DNA from: UBA6382 sp963617965
GTDB taxonomy: Bacteria; Bacteroidota; Bacteroidia; Bacteroidales; Bacteroidaceae
DNA length: 5,024 bases
Assembly (NCBI GenBank): GCA_963617965.1
Contig: CAVEQO010000054.1
Span: 1 to 5,024, forward strand
Direction of reading: 5' to 3'
Below, one piece after another: positions 1 to 4,908 of this stretch; the stretch's first letter is position 1; every line of letters begins with the position of its first letter. The position numbers were made by a program, and so were the translations under genes. Below the pieces are notes generated by a model. It was not told the origin of the DNA, ran no database searches, and was given only the letters and a program-made list of their open reading frames with translations.

Positions 1-93
1 GGCTACACGGGCGACTGCTGCGGCGCAATGTTCCTGTTGGTGGAGCTTAGCGTGTATCTCGCCGTGGTTTATGTTGCCACAAACACGCAATAA
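1..93 (+). CDS. cobS: Adenosylcobinamide-GDP ribazoletransferase (cobalamin synthase), C-terminal end only
   Basis: Partial gene that enters from the left edge; only the last 30 codons and a TAA stop are present. The tail begins GYTGDCCGAM, which matches the conserved G-x-TGD-x-x-GA motif near the end of the CobS family, and continues with a hydrophobic stretch (FLLVELSVYLAVVYVA) that fits the last membrane helix of this polytopic inner-membrane enzyme. CobS joins adenosylcobinamide-GDP to alpha-ribazole or its 5'-phosphate, the final assembly step of the cobalamin nucleotide loop. The next gene on the same strand is cobC, its usual pathway partner, which supports the call. The call rests on a short motif plus context, so identity is likely but not proven from this fragment alone. 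Confidence 0.85.
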   Translation, partial: GYTGDCCGAMFLLVELSVYLAVVYVATNTQ

Positions 94-145
94 ACCTTAC
101 AGGATTTTTATTGAGAATCAAGAAATAACGAATAGAAAATACGCT

Positions 146-676
146 ATGGAAGTGGTTTTAGTAAGACACACCCACGTGGGAGTACCCCAAGGCACGTGCT
201 ATGGATGGACCGATGTGCCCGTAGCCGACACCTTTTTGGAAGAGGCCGACGCTACGAAGAGCAACCTTGAACAGTACGGACAGTTTGACGAGGTGTACTC
301 CTCGCCGCTGACACGCGCACGCAAACTGGCTGCCCACTGCGGCTATGCCAACCCGACAGTGGACAATCGGCTCAAGGAAATGAACATGGGCGACTGGGAG
401 ATGCAACGGTTTGACGACATCAAAGACACGCGTCTGCAACTGTGGTACGACGATTTCATGCACGTAGCCCCAACCGGCGGCGAGTCGTTTCCACAACTAT
501 ACGCCCGTGTTGCGGCGTTTCTCGACGAATTGCGCACAAAAAAACACCACCGTGTGGCGATATTTGCCCACGGCGGCGTGCTCATTTGCGCCGGCATCTA
601 CGCCGGCCTGTTCCCCTCCGAAGGCTGCTTCCGGCATCTTGTGGAGTGCGGAGGCATCGAAGTGATACAGCTGTAG
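146..676 (+). CDS. cobC: Alpha-ribazole phosphatase, histidine phosphatase superfamily
   Basis: A 176-residue cytoplasmic enzyme that removes the phosphate from alpha-ribazole-5'-phosphate (or adenosylcobalamin-5'-phosphate) in nucleotide-loop assembly. It has the histidine phosphatase layout: VLVRHTH at residues 4-10 with the phospho-accepting His8 next to Arg7 (RHT in place of the common RHG), SSPLTRAR at 52-59, the acidic residue Glu78 in LKEMNMGDWE, and the second catalytic His142 in FAHGG. The CYGWTD segment (18-23) just after the first motif is typical of CobC and separates it from general phosphoglycerate mutases. The start is set at 146 because family members begin only a few residues before the RH motif; an in-frame ATG at 71 would add 25 unrelated residues and overlap cobS. 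The gap from cobS is 52 bases, consistent with one operon. No strong Shine-Dalgarno is visible, as is usual in Bacteroidetes. Confidence 0.9.
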   Translation: MEVVLVRHTHVGVPQGTCYGWTDVPVADTFLEEADATKSNLEQYGQFDEVYSSPLTRARKLAAHCGYANPTVDNRLKEMNMGDWEMQRFDDIKDTRLQLWYDDFMHVAPTGGESFPQLYARVAAFLDELRTKKHHRVAIFAHGGVLICAGIYAGLFPSEGCFRHLVECGGIEVIQL

Positions 677-681
677 GGGAA

Positions 682-752
682 AGTGAAGAGTGAAGAACGA
701 AGAGTGAAGAATGAAAGTTTGCTTATGCGCATCCCATTCTTCACTCTTCACT
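682..752. repeat. GAAGAGT-rich intergenic inverted-repeat element between convergent genes
   Basis: The spacer between cobC (plus) and the LRR gene (minus) carries two direct copies of an AGAGTGAAGAA-type word (682-697 and 699-713), followed after a loop by the reverse complement. Two perfect pairings are possible: 682-697 with 737-752 (16 bp) and 699-713 with 735-749 (15 bp), so both left copies compete for the same right arm. The loop contains the 8-base palindrome ATGCGCAT (725-732). There is no clean T run, so this is not a textbook intrinsic terminator, but its position between two converging genes suggests it may end transcription from both sides. From memory, similar GTGAAGAGTGAAGAA-type spacers are scattered through Bacteroides and Prevotella genomes; that was not checked here. 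Confidence 0.7.
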
Positions 753-776
753 CTTTTACGTCTCTATGCTTGCCTA

Positions 777-1637
777 TTATTTGGCAGCATTGACTTTGAA
801 GGTCTTGCCGGCGGCTTTTACAATATAGATACCTGCCGACGGAACGGTTACGGTCTTGCTTGTGCCACGGTAAACCAATACACCGCTGGTGCTATACACT
901 TCCGTTACGGCATTGCCAGCAGTTCCAGTTACGGTGATTGCTCCGTTCTTTGCTGAAACAGCTGCATTGTTATCCTTTGACACACTGCTGATACCAGTGA
1001 CGATTTTTGTGAATTCCTTCCATCCATCTGCGGTCTTGTATGCGTTGATATATTTCTCCGGTACGGCCAACTCGCAGGTCTCCTTGTCTATTCCATTGAA
1101 GACATAATCGCCGTCGCAGACAGGAGGATTCTCAGCCAAAGATTCGATTCTCGTCAGTCCGCTGCATGAACTAAACGCATAGTCTCCTATGCTTGTCACG
1201 GAGCTGGGGAGGGTTATGCTTGTCAGTTCGGAACATTTTTCGAACGCATGTGTTCCAATGCTTTTCACAGGACTGGAGATAGTTACGTTTTCAAGTTCTA
1301 CACATTCAGAGAACGCATAGTCTCCTATGCTTGTCACAGAACCAGAGATGTCCACATTCTGCAGTCCAGTGCAATAATAAAACGCATATTTTCCAATTGT
1401 TGTAACTTCGCCTTTGATGACTAAGTCTTGAGGAGCGGGAGAGAGAGCTTCAAAAGGAGATTCCCAGCAGTTATAGTCTGTCATTGCTCCCTTGCCTTCG
1501 ATGGTCAGCACGCCCTCATCGTTCATAGACCATGTAACGTTGTCGCCGCATGTGCCCGATTGCTCAGCCCAAAGAGTGGTGGGCACCAGCAGGAACAATG
1601 CGGTCATCACTGCGAAAAAGTAAATCTTCTTTGTCAT
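777..1637 (-). CDS. BspA-like secreted leucine-rich repeat protein with C-terminal sorting-type domain
   Basis: A 286-residue exported protein. Residues 1-24 are a signal peptide (MTKK, hydrophobic core, likely cleavage after LWA at 24). Residues 29-77 hold a GTCGDNVTWSM...GVLTIEGKGAM segment that commonly precedes BspA-type repeats. Four exact-length 23-residue repeats follow at 78-100, 101-123, 124-146 and 147-169, each of the form V-x-S/T-I-G-x-x-AF-x-x-C-x-x-L, the LRR_5 (Treponema pallidum/BspA) type. Residues 170-213 (NPPVC...VP...YKTADGWKEF) are the usual end cap of these proteins. Residues about 218-286 (ITVTGTAGN...EVYSTSGVLVYRG...PSAGIYIVKAAGKTFKV) resemble the Bacteroidetes C-terminal sorting domain used by type IX secretion, so surface or extracellular location is inferred. 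BspA relatives bind host or bacterial surface proteins, but the ligand here is unknown. It is small for the family. A minus-strand -7 box lies at 1703-1710. Confidence 0.85.
   Translation of the reverse strand: MTKKIYFFAVMTALFLLVPTTLWAEQSGTCGDNVTWSMNDEGVLTIEGKGAMTDYNCWESPFEALSPAPQDLVIKGEVTTIGKYAFYYCTGLQNVDISGSVTSIGDYAFSECVELENVTISSPVKSIGTHAFEKCSELTSITLPSSVTSIGDYAFSSCSGLTRIESLAENPPVCDGDYVFNGIDKETCELAVPEKYINAYKTADGWKEFTKIVTGISSVSKDNNAAVSAKNGAITVTGTAGNAVTEVYSTSGVLVYRGTSKTVTVPSAGIYIVKAAGKTFKVNAAK
1131..1406 (-). repeat. Four tandem 69-base LRR-coding repeats
   Basis: This stretch encodes the four 23-residue leucine-rich repeats of the BspA-like gene without any phase break. Repeat units two and four share an identical 26-base DNA word (plus-strand 1174-1199 and 1312-1337, exactly 138 bases or two units apart), while the unit between them differs at several places in the same word. 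Alternate-unit identity suggests a past two-unit duplication or gene conversion within the array. Confidence 0.85.
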
Positions 1638-1702
1638 TGTACTTGTGTTTTTGTTATTAATAAAGTTTGGTTATTGTATTACCCTGTTTTGTCTTTGTGT
1701 GG

Positions 1703-1710
1703 CAAAGGTA
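1703..1710 (-). promoter_or_regulatory. Bacteroidetes -7 promoter box for the BspA-like gene
   Basis: On the minus strand this reads TACCTTTG, an exact match to the Bacteroidetes sigma-ABfr -7 consensus TAnnTTTG, followed by C as in the common TAnnTTTGC form. It sits 65 bases before the ATG at 1637, which would give a leader of roughly 60 bases. I do not see a clear TTTG -33 element at the expected 19-21 base spacing, so the assignment rests on the -7 box and the position. Confidence 0.5.
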
Positions 1711-1756
1711 GTAAAAAGGGTGACAGGATTTACCCTCCCCGTGTTATTTTATGCTA

Positions 1757-1780
1757 ATTTGGCAAAAAAGTGTAACTTTG
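1757..1780 (+). repeat. TTTGGCAAA-containing element, near copy of 4691-4714
   Basis: This 24-base segment matches positions 4691-4714 at 20 of 24 bases. It begins with the near-palindrome ATTTGGCAAAA and ends in the -7 promoter box of the first nucleoside hydrolase. Three of the four differences (1774, 1775 and 1779) fall inside that box, so only this copy has a promoter-like ending. It may be a regulator-binding site or a dispersed short repeat; the sequence alone does not decide. Confidence 0.5.
1773..1780 (+). promoter_or_regulatory. Bacteroidetes -7 promoter box for the first nucleoside hydrolase
   Basis: TAACTTTG is an exact match to the Bacteroidetes -7 consensus TAnnTTTG and ends 37 bases before the ATG at 1818, implying a leader of about 30 bases. 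The only upstream TTTG (1758-1761) is 11 bases away, too close for a normal -33 element, so the upstream half is weak or replaced by an activator. The box faces away from the minus-strand box at 1703-1710, so 1638-1817 acts as a divergent promoter region. Confidence 0.55.
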
Positions 1781-1817
1781 TGGCGTAAATATATATCAAC
1801 ATAAAATCGGAATAACC

Positions 1818-2873
1818 ATGAAGAGAATTAAAACTGCTTTAGGATGGATGGTCTTGACTTTGATTATGGGGGTTGTAACATCCTGTAGCAAAGAAGACAA
1901 TGCGCCAGACTCACCCGAGCCACAGCCTGTCGCAAAAACAGTAATTCTCGACACCGATATCGCTTCCTCTACGGATGATGTTGTGACGATGGTTGCCCTC
2001 TACAATCTGATGGACCAGGGGAAGGTAAATCTGAAGGCAATCATGGTAGACCGTATGGGTGACATAAACCCGAAGTTTGCCGACCTCATGAACACTTATT
2101 ACGGACACCCAGAAATCCCCATCGGTATGGTACACGACGGTGCGGAAAATCCCAAGGTGTGGGTTGACTATGGCAAGATGGCTGAGCCGGAAACATATAC
2201 TGACGAGCCTGTGTTCAAACGCACCCTCTCTAATGCGCAAATTGCTGAGCTGCCCGATGCCGCCAAGCTCTACCGCAAGATTTTGAGCCAATGTCCCGAC
2301 AGTTCCGTCACGATCATTTCCATAGGATTCGCTGCCAACCTCGCTCGCCTGCTGGAGTCGGAGGGCGACGAATACTCTCCGCTCACCGGTGTAGAACTTG
2401 TGGCAAAGAAGGTGGCGGCTATCCATCAGCAGGCCGGACACTTCGGAGAGGCTGCCGAGCCTGACTACAACTTCACCCAGGACAAGGCTCATGCATACGT
2501 CTATATGGACAAGTGTCCGGTGCCCATGTACTTCTCGCCACAGGAATGCGGCGAGAAGTTTCCTTACAACAACGAAGACCTGCTGGCAGACCTCAAGTCG
2601 GTGGGAAAGGAAGACAGTCCGCTGTACCACATCTGCACGCATCATACAGTCAACAAGATCCTACACATGTGGGATGCCGTGACTCTTATGCAAATGTTGC
2701 ACCCCGACCTTTTCGAATTCAACGGTCCCAGCAACATCTATGTAGATGACAATATGGTGTTGCACAAGGGTGACAGGACTACGAAATCCAACCGCTACTA
2801 TCTCTTCCCCAAGGACGACGCATCAAGTCAGAAAATCATGGAATATATACGCCAATACGTAAAGGGCAAATAG
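1818..2873 (+). CDS. Nucleoside hydrolase family lipoprotein (inosine-uridine-preferring type fold), copy 1
   Basis: A 351-residue exported protein. A lipoprotein signal ends at VTSC with Cys23 as the lipidation site; the following SKED is acidic, which in Bacteroidetes can favour surface display (inference). The mature part belongs to the nucleoside hydrolase family (PF01156 type), which splits ribonucleosides into base and ribose using a calcium ion. The Ca-binding motif is seen as ILDTDIASSTDD (43-54), with five residues between DTD and DD rather than the three of the classic enzymes. SVTIISIGFAANLARLL (163-179) stands where classic members have GPLTN, so the Thr calcium ligand is Ala. PDYN (215-218) replaces the usual EFN, and MWDAV (284-288) keeps the late Asp but has Trp in place of the catalytic His. 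Two stop codons (TAG TAG) end the gene. It converges with a paralogue at 2970-4094. The fold is clear; the actual substrate and activity are uncertain. Confidence 0.85.
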   Translation: MKRIKTALGWMVLTLIMGVVTSCSKEDNAPDSPEPQPVAKTVILDTDIASSTDDVVTMVALYNLMDQGKVNLKAIMVDRMGDINPKFADLMNTYYGHPEIPIGMVHDGAENPKVWVDYGKMAEPETYTDEPVFKRTLSNAQIAELPDAAKLYRKILSQCPDSSVTIISIGFAANLARLLESEGDEYSPLTGVELVAKKVAAIHQQAGHFGEAAEPDYNFTQDKAHAYVYMDKCPVPMYFSPQECGEKFPYNNEDLLADLKSVGKEDSPLYHICTHHTVNKILHMWDAVTLMQMLHPDLFEFNGPSNIYVDDNMVLHKGDRTTKSNRYYLFPKDDASSQKIMEYIRQYVKGK

Positions 2874-2897
2874 TAGCCCCGGATTGTTGAAAAGAAA

Positions 2898-2947
2898 AAG
2901 AAAGTTAGACGATATACCTATGATAGCCTAACTTTCTTCCTTTTTTC
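2898..2947. terminator. Bidirectional intrinsic terminator shared by the two nucleoside hydrolases
   Basis: A perfect 11-bp stem (AAGAAAGTTAG at 2898-2908 with CTAACTTTCTT at 2928-2938) encloses a 19-base loop. It is followed on the plus strand by CCTTTTTTC and on the minus strand by a TTTTCTTTTC stretch (complement of 2889-2897), so it can work in both directions. It lies in the 96-base gap between the convergent genes, 24 bases after one stop and 31 after the other. The stem is AT-rich, but the U-rich tails are good. Confidence 0.8.
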
Positions 2948-2969
2948 TGTTATAAAACTACATCTTATA

Positions 2970-4094
2970 TCAAGGCTTCCAAAGAGAAACCAAACTCAGG
3001 TACTGGTATACAGACCACGTGTGCTGAGGGTTGACGCTGATGACGTGCACTTTGCCACCTTCCTTCGCCTCGAAGGTAGTAATGCCTTTGTCCGACACCG
3101 AGAGCACGCCTTGGTCTGTGCAATCAAAGAATTTGTCAGGTTCCACGGTATGCAAGACGGTCAACGGGTCCCACCAGTATTGCCCCACGTCTCCCTTCTT
3201 CCACTCGTCGTAATGGGAATAGATGAGATACATCGGATTTTGCGGATTCCATGCGTAGTCGTTGAGCACCTCGTCATGGTCGGACGGATATTTCATACCT
3301 TCCTCCAAGGGAAGGATATGAAGGTCTGTGGGCCAGCCCTCCAACACTTTTTTGGCAAGAGGTATGTCGCCGGCAACATTGTATTCCTTCTCTATAAAAC
3401 CTTTATTGAATCTGAGCTTTACCTTTGTGAAACTACCAGCCATGACATCCAGCTGCCTCACTTTCTGCTTGATCAGTTCCATGCCGTTGAGCGGAGAATA
3501 CTCGTCAGCCTCCGAGTCCATCAGCTTTCCCAGATTGGTCAAAGGCCCCATGCAGACAATGGAAACCGAATTGTCGGCAGCCAAACTTAGCCTCTTGCGG
3601 TATTCCTTCCACGAAGGCAATCTGTCGGTGATCGGTATGCCCGTGGCGGGCAGCCAAGGTGTGCCGTCTGCATACACACTGTCCACCAATTGATAATAAG
3701 GCATCATTTCGAAGATGGACTCCTCCCCTTCTATCAATCCCACCGGCACATCGTCTGCCTTGTAATAATGCATAAAACAATCCAGGAGTTGCTTGGCTTT
3801 CTTCACCTTGATGCCATTCATGACTGCCAGCAGATTCAGCTTCCCCTCCGAACGATATTTGAACAACATTTGCATGGCAAGCGCATCATCCGCACTATTG
3901 CCCAGATCGGTATCGATGATGACATTGGGCACACTCCCGTTATAGGGATGCCTGGCAGTTTGGGGGGTGCTGTCTTCTGTCGGGTCGTCATTGCTACAGC
4001 CACACAGGAATGTCAGTGTGGCAAAGATGACAAAGAGTGCCCAAATTTTTCCTGTTCCTCTTGAAATTTGGGCGAAACATTTGTTTTGTAACAT
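2970..4094 (-). CDS. Nucleoside hydrolase family lipoprotein (inosine-uridine-preferring type fold), copy 2
   Basis: A 374-residue exported protein paralogous to the gene at 1818-2873. The signal is long (about 32 residues with a charged start and a hydrophobic core at 17-30) and ends in the lipobox LCGC with Cys33; SNDD follows, a pattern compatible with Bacteroides surface-lipoprotein export (inference). Family motifs: VIIDTDLGNSADDALAM (58-74) for calcium binding, VSIVCMGPLTN (177-187) in the canonical form, KEYNVAGD (236-243) matching the canonical EFN segment, and WWDPLTV (307-313) with the late calcium-binding Asp309 but Trp instead of the catalytic His. It therefore keeps more of the active site than copy 1. 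Both share the block DEYSPL-x-G-x-EL. The start is the only Met before the signal peptide. The upstream nuclease remnant ends three bases before it, so its promoter must lie within or beyond that remnant. Expected role: periplasmic or surface release of ribose and bases from nucleosides. Confidence 0.88.
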   Translation of the reverse strand: MLQNKCFAQISRGTGKIWALFVIFATLTFLCGCSNDDPTEDSTPQTARHPYNGSVPNVIIDTDLGNSADDALAMQMLFKYRSEGKLNLLAVMNGIKVKKAKQLLDCFMHYYKADDVPVGLIEGEESIFEMMPYYQLVDSVYADGTPWLPATGIPITDRLPSWKEYRKRLSLAADNSVSIVCMGPLTNLGKLMDSEADEYSPLNGMELIKQKVRQLDVMAGSFTKVKLRFNKGFIEKEYNVAGDIPLAKKVLEGWPTDLHILPLEEGMKYPSDHDEVLNDYAWNPQNPMYLIYSHYDEWKKGDVGQYWWDPLTVLHTVEPDKFFDCTDQGVLSVSDKGITTFEAKEGGKVHVISVNPQHTWSVYQYLSLVSLWKP

Positions 4095-4097
4095 AAC

Positions 4098-4400
4098 TTA
4101 TTGTATTGGAAAATTGGTTATCATCTCTTTTTTAACTGCGGCTACCTCTTTCCAATCCACAAGTCCCTTTCCCTCGCTGTCGAGTTCCACGGCGAGGGCG
4201 ATGACCTTGCGCTTGTCAGCCTTGAAAGGCTCAGCGTATTGGTTGGCGGAGATTTGCTGCTCTGCAGCAGCGAGACCGCCGTTGTTGGAGAGTTTCATTT
4301 TCAAGACATAGATGACGCGTGACGTATAGACCACCATGTCTATTCTGCCCGTGGCAATCATCTTCTCCACTTTTATATTCCTGGTGCGAATGTACGATTT
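4098..4400 (-). pseudogene. Decayed C-terminal fragment of a PD-(D/E)XK nuclease-superfamily protein (DUF1703/AAA-ATPase-like family)
   Basis: The minus-strand frame is open from the TAA at 4401-4403 to the TAA at 4098-4100, about 100 codons, and contains the end of the PD-(D/E)XK domain found at the C terminus of the large Bacteroidetes AAA-ATPase-like proteins: GRIDMVVYTSRVIYVLKMKL, then QQISANQYAEPF, KADKRKVIALAVEL and DWKEV. The first catalytic Asp (in GRID) is present, but the E-x-K pair reads KMK, so the catalytic Glu is lost. The several hundred residues of ATPase expected upstream are absent. No ATG lies at the fragment's start; a GTG at 4368-4370 would give 90 residues, but there is no reason to think it is used. 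I read it as a relic left by deletion or rearrangement. It ends three bases before the hydrolase ATG at 4094, so it probably serves as that gene's leader or promoter region. A still-translated remnant is possible but less likely. Confidence 0.75.
4387..4394 (-). promoter_or_regulatory. Possible degenerate -7 box driving the remnant and hydrolase copy 2
   Basis: On the minus strand this reads TACATTCG, one base off TAnnTTTG, followed by CACCA and preceded by AAAAATCG. That context resembles the common Bacteroidetes promoter form AAAATCGTATCTTTGCACCA, of which it looks like a diverged version. It would start a transcript through the nuclease remnant into the hydrolase at 4094, with a leader of nearly 290 bases. 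I found no better box closer to 4094. It is a weak call. Confidence 0.25.
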
Positions 4401-4436
4401 TTATCTGAAATAGAGGGCGGAATGAAGAGCATATTT

Positions 4437-4637
4437 TTAATCTGTCTTGTCCGACTGCCCAGTATTGCCAATTCCTGCCAACTCCCCATACCTCCTGACC
4501 AACTCAGCCACGCACTCGCTCTCCGGCATTTTCGACGTGAAACCGTATTCTTGCATCACAAGGCGGTCGTTCTGGCAGTGTATCTTGAGAAGTTCTTCGC
4601 CCTCTGCTCCTTGGTGGGGATAGATTGTAATGGTCAT
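4437..4637 (-). CDS. Hypothetical 66-residue protein
   Basis: An ATG-initiated open frame on the minus strand with codon use like the neighbouring genes (many G/C third positions, common Bacteroidetes codons), which argues against a chance frame. The protein starts MTITIYPHQGAEGEELLKIH and has an acidic, helix-prone middle (MPESECVAELVRRYGEL, about residues 37-53). It has no signal peptide, membrane segment or motif I recognise. It ends 36 bases before the nuclease remnant on the same strand and begins 19 bases downstream of the inverted-repeat cluster at 4656-4730, which would lie in its leader or promoter. A longer plus-strand frame (4422-4769) overlaps it but looks less protein-like. It could be a real small gene or another relic of the same rearrangement. 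Confidence 0.45.
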   Translation of the reverse strand: MTITIYPHQGAEGEELLKIHCQNDRLVMQEYGFTSKMPESECVAELVRRYGELAGIGNTGQSDKTD

Positions 4638-4655
4638 AAGAGGGTAAGTGTGGAA

Positions 4656-4730
4656 GCGCTATTTTGCCAAATAGAGGCTAAAAGAGTGCGATTTGGCAAA
4701 ATAGTGTCCCTTCGTTTTGCCAAATCGTGT
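4656..4730. repeat. Cluster of three alternating TTTGGCAAA-type inverted repeats
   Basis: Three copies of a near-palindromic word lie close together in alternating orientation: ATTTTGCCAAAT at 4661-4672, ATTTGGCAAAAT at 4691-4702 and TTTTGCCAAAT at 4715-4725. Unit 1 pairs with unit 2 as a 14-bp perfect inverted repeat (4659-4672 with 4691-4704), extended by wobbles to 4656 and 4707. Unit 2 pairs instead with unit 3 over 13 bp (4689-4701 with 4715-4727). The two hairpins exclude each other because both need unit 2. The cluster sits just upstream of the minus-strand 66-codon frame. It may be a switchable RNA structure, tandem operator sites or a dispersed repeat. Confidence 0.7.
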
Positions 4731-4828
4731 GCTTTTGGTGTCTTTGCGGCAGAATATAGCCTCTTATAGCTGGTTCATCCGACATTTCGAGTGATACGGC
4801 AATCATGTAGGGCATATAGCCTAAGCTT
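4731..4828. other. Intergenic stretch with no gene seen
   Basis: The gene-free region between the 66-codon frame and the partial oxidoreductase gene runs from 4638 to 4908. It holds the inverted-repeat cluster, then this AT-rich segment, then a terminator hairpin. Within the segment I see only a short direct repeat, ATATAGCCT at 4754-4762 and 4814-4822, and no convincing open frame, promoter box or RNA gene. Confidence 0.5.
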
Positions 4829-4829
4829 A

Positions 4830-4877
4830 AAAAAGACCATGCGCACAGTTTGTCGAAACCGTACGCATGGCCTTTTT
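4830..4877 (-). terminator. Intrinsic terminator of the oxidoreductase gamma-type subunit gene
   Basis: Read on the minus strand, AAAAAGGCCATGCGTAC pairs with GTGCGCATGGTCTTTTT around a 14-base loop, giving a 16-bp stem with two G-U wobbles and a run of six U after the GC-rich core. Read on the plus strand, the same two positions (4836/4871 and 4844/4863) become A-C mismatches, so the hairpin is built for minus-strand RNA. It starts 31 bases after the stop codon at 4909-4911, as expected for the last gene of an operon. Confidence 0.85.
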
Positions 4878-4908
4878 CGTAATCGCTTGTTCTAAGCAGC
4901 TGCCGCAG

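Noticed and set aside
71..145. Longer cobC start at the ATG at 71
   Set aside because: It would overlap cobS and add 25 residues with no family counterpart; the RH motif normally lies within the first ten residues, which fits the ATG at 146.
1..145. Cobalamin riboswitch near the cob genes
   Set aside because: Only the 3' end of the operon is in the window; the short cobS-cobC gap has no B12-box-like sequence.
1758..1761. TTTG as the -33 element of the hydrolase copy 1 promoter
   Set aside because: It is only 11 bases from the -7 box, while the Bacteroidetes spacing is about 19-21 bases.
1911..2645. Long minus-strand open frame of 244 codons inside hydrolase copy 1
   Set aside because: It lies wholly antisense to a gene with clear family motifs and a lipoprotein signal, and its translation shows no domain; it is a shadow frame.
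3021..3590. Plus-strand open frame of 189 codons inside hydrolase copy 2
   Set aside because: It is antisense to the well-supported hydrolase and its translation has no recognisable motif.
4656..4730. CRISPR-like array
   Set aside because: The units are about 12 bases, alternate in orientation and are spaced unevenly (30 then about 24 bases); CRISPR repeats are longer, same-direction and evenly spaced.
4422..4769. Plus-strand open frame of 115 codons over the small unknown gene and the repeat cluster
   Set aside because: It runs straight through the inverted repeats, is rich in Cys, His and Phe in no known pattern, and overlaps the better minus-strand frame.
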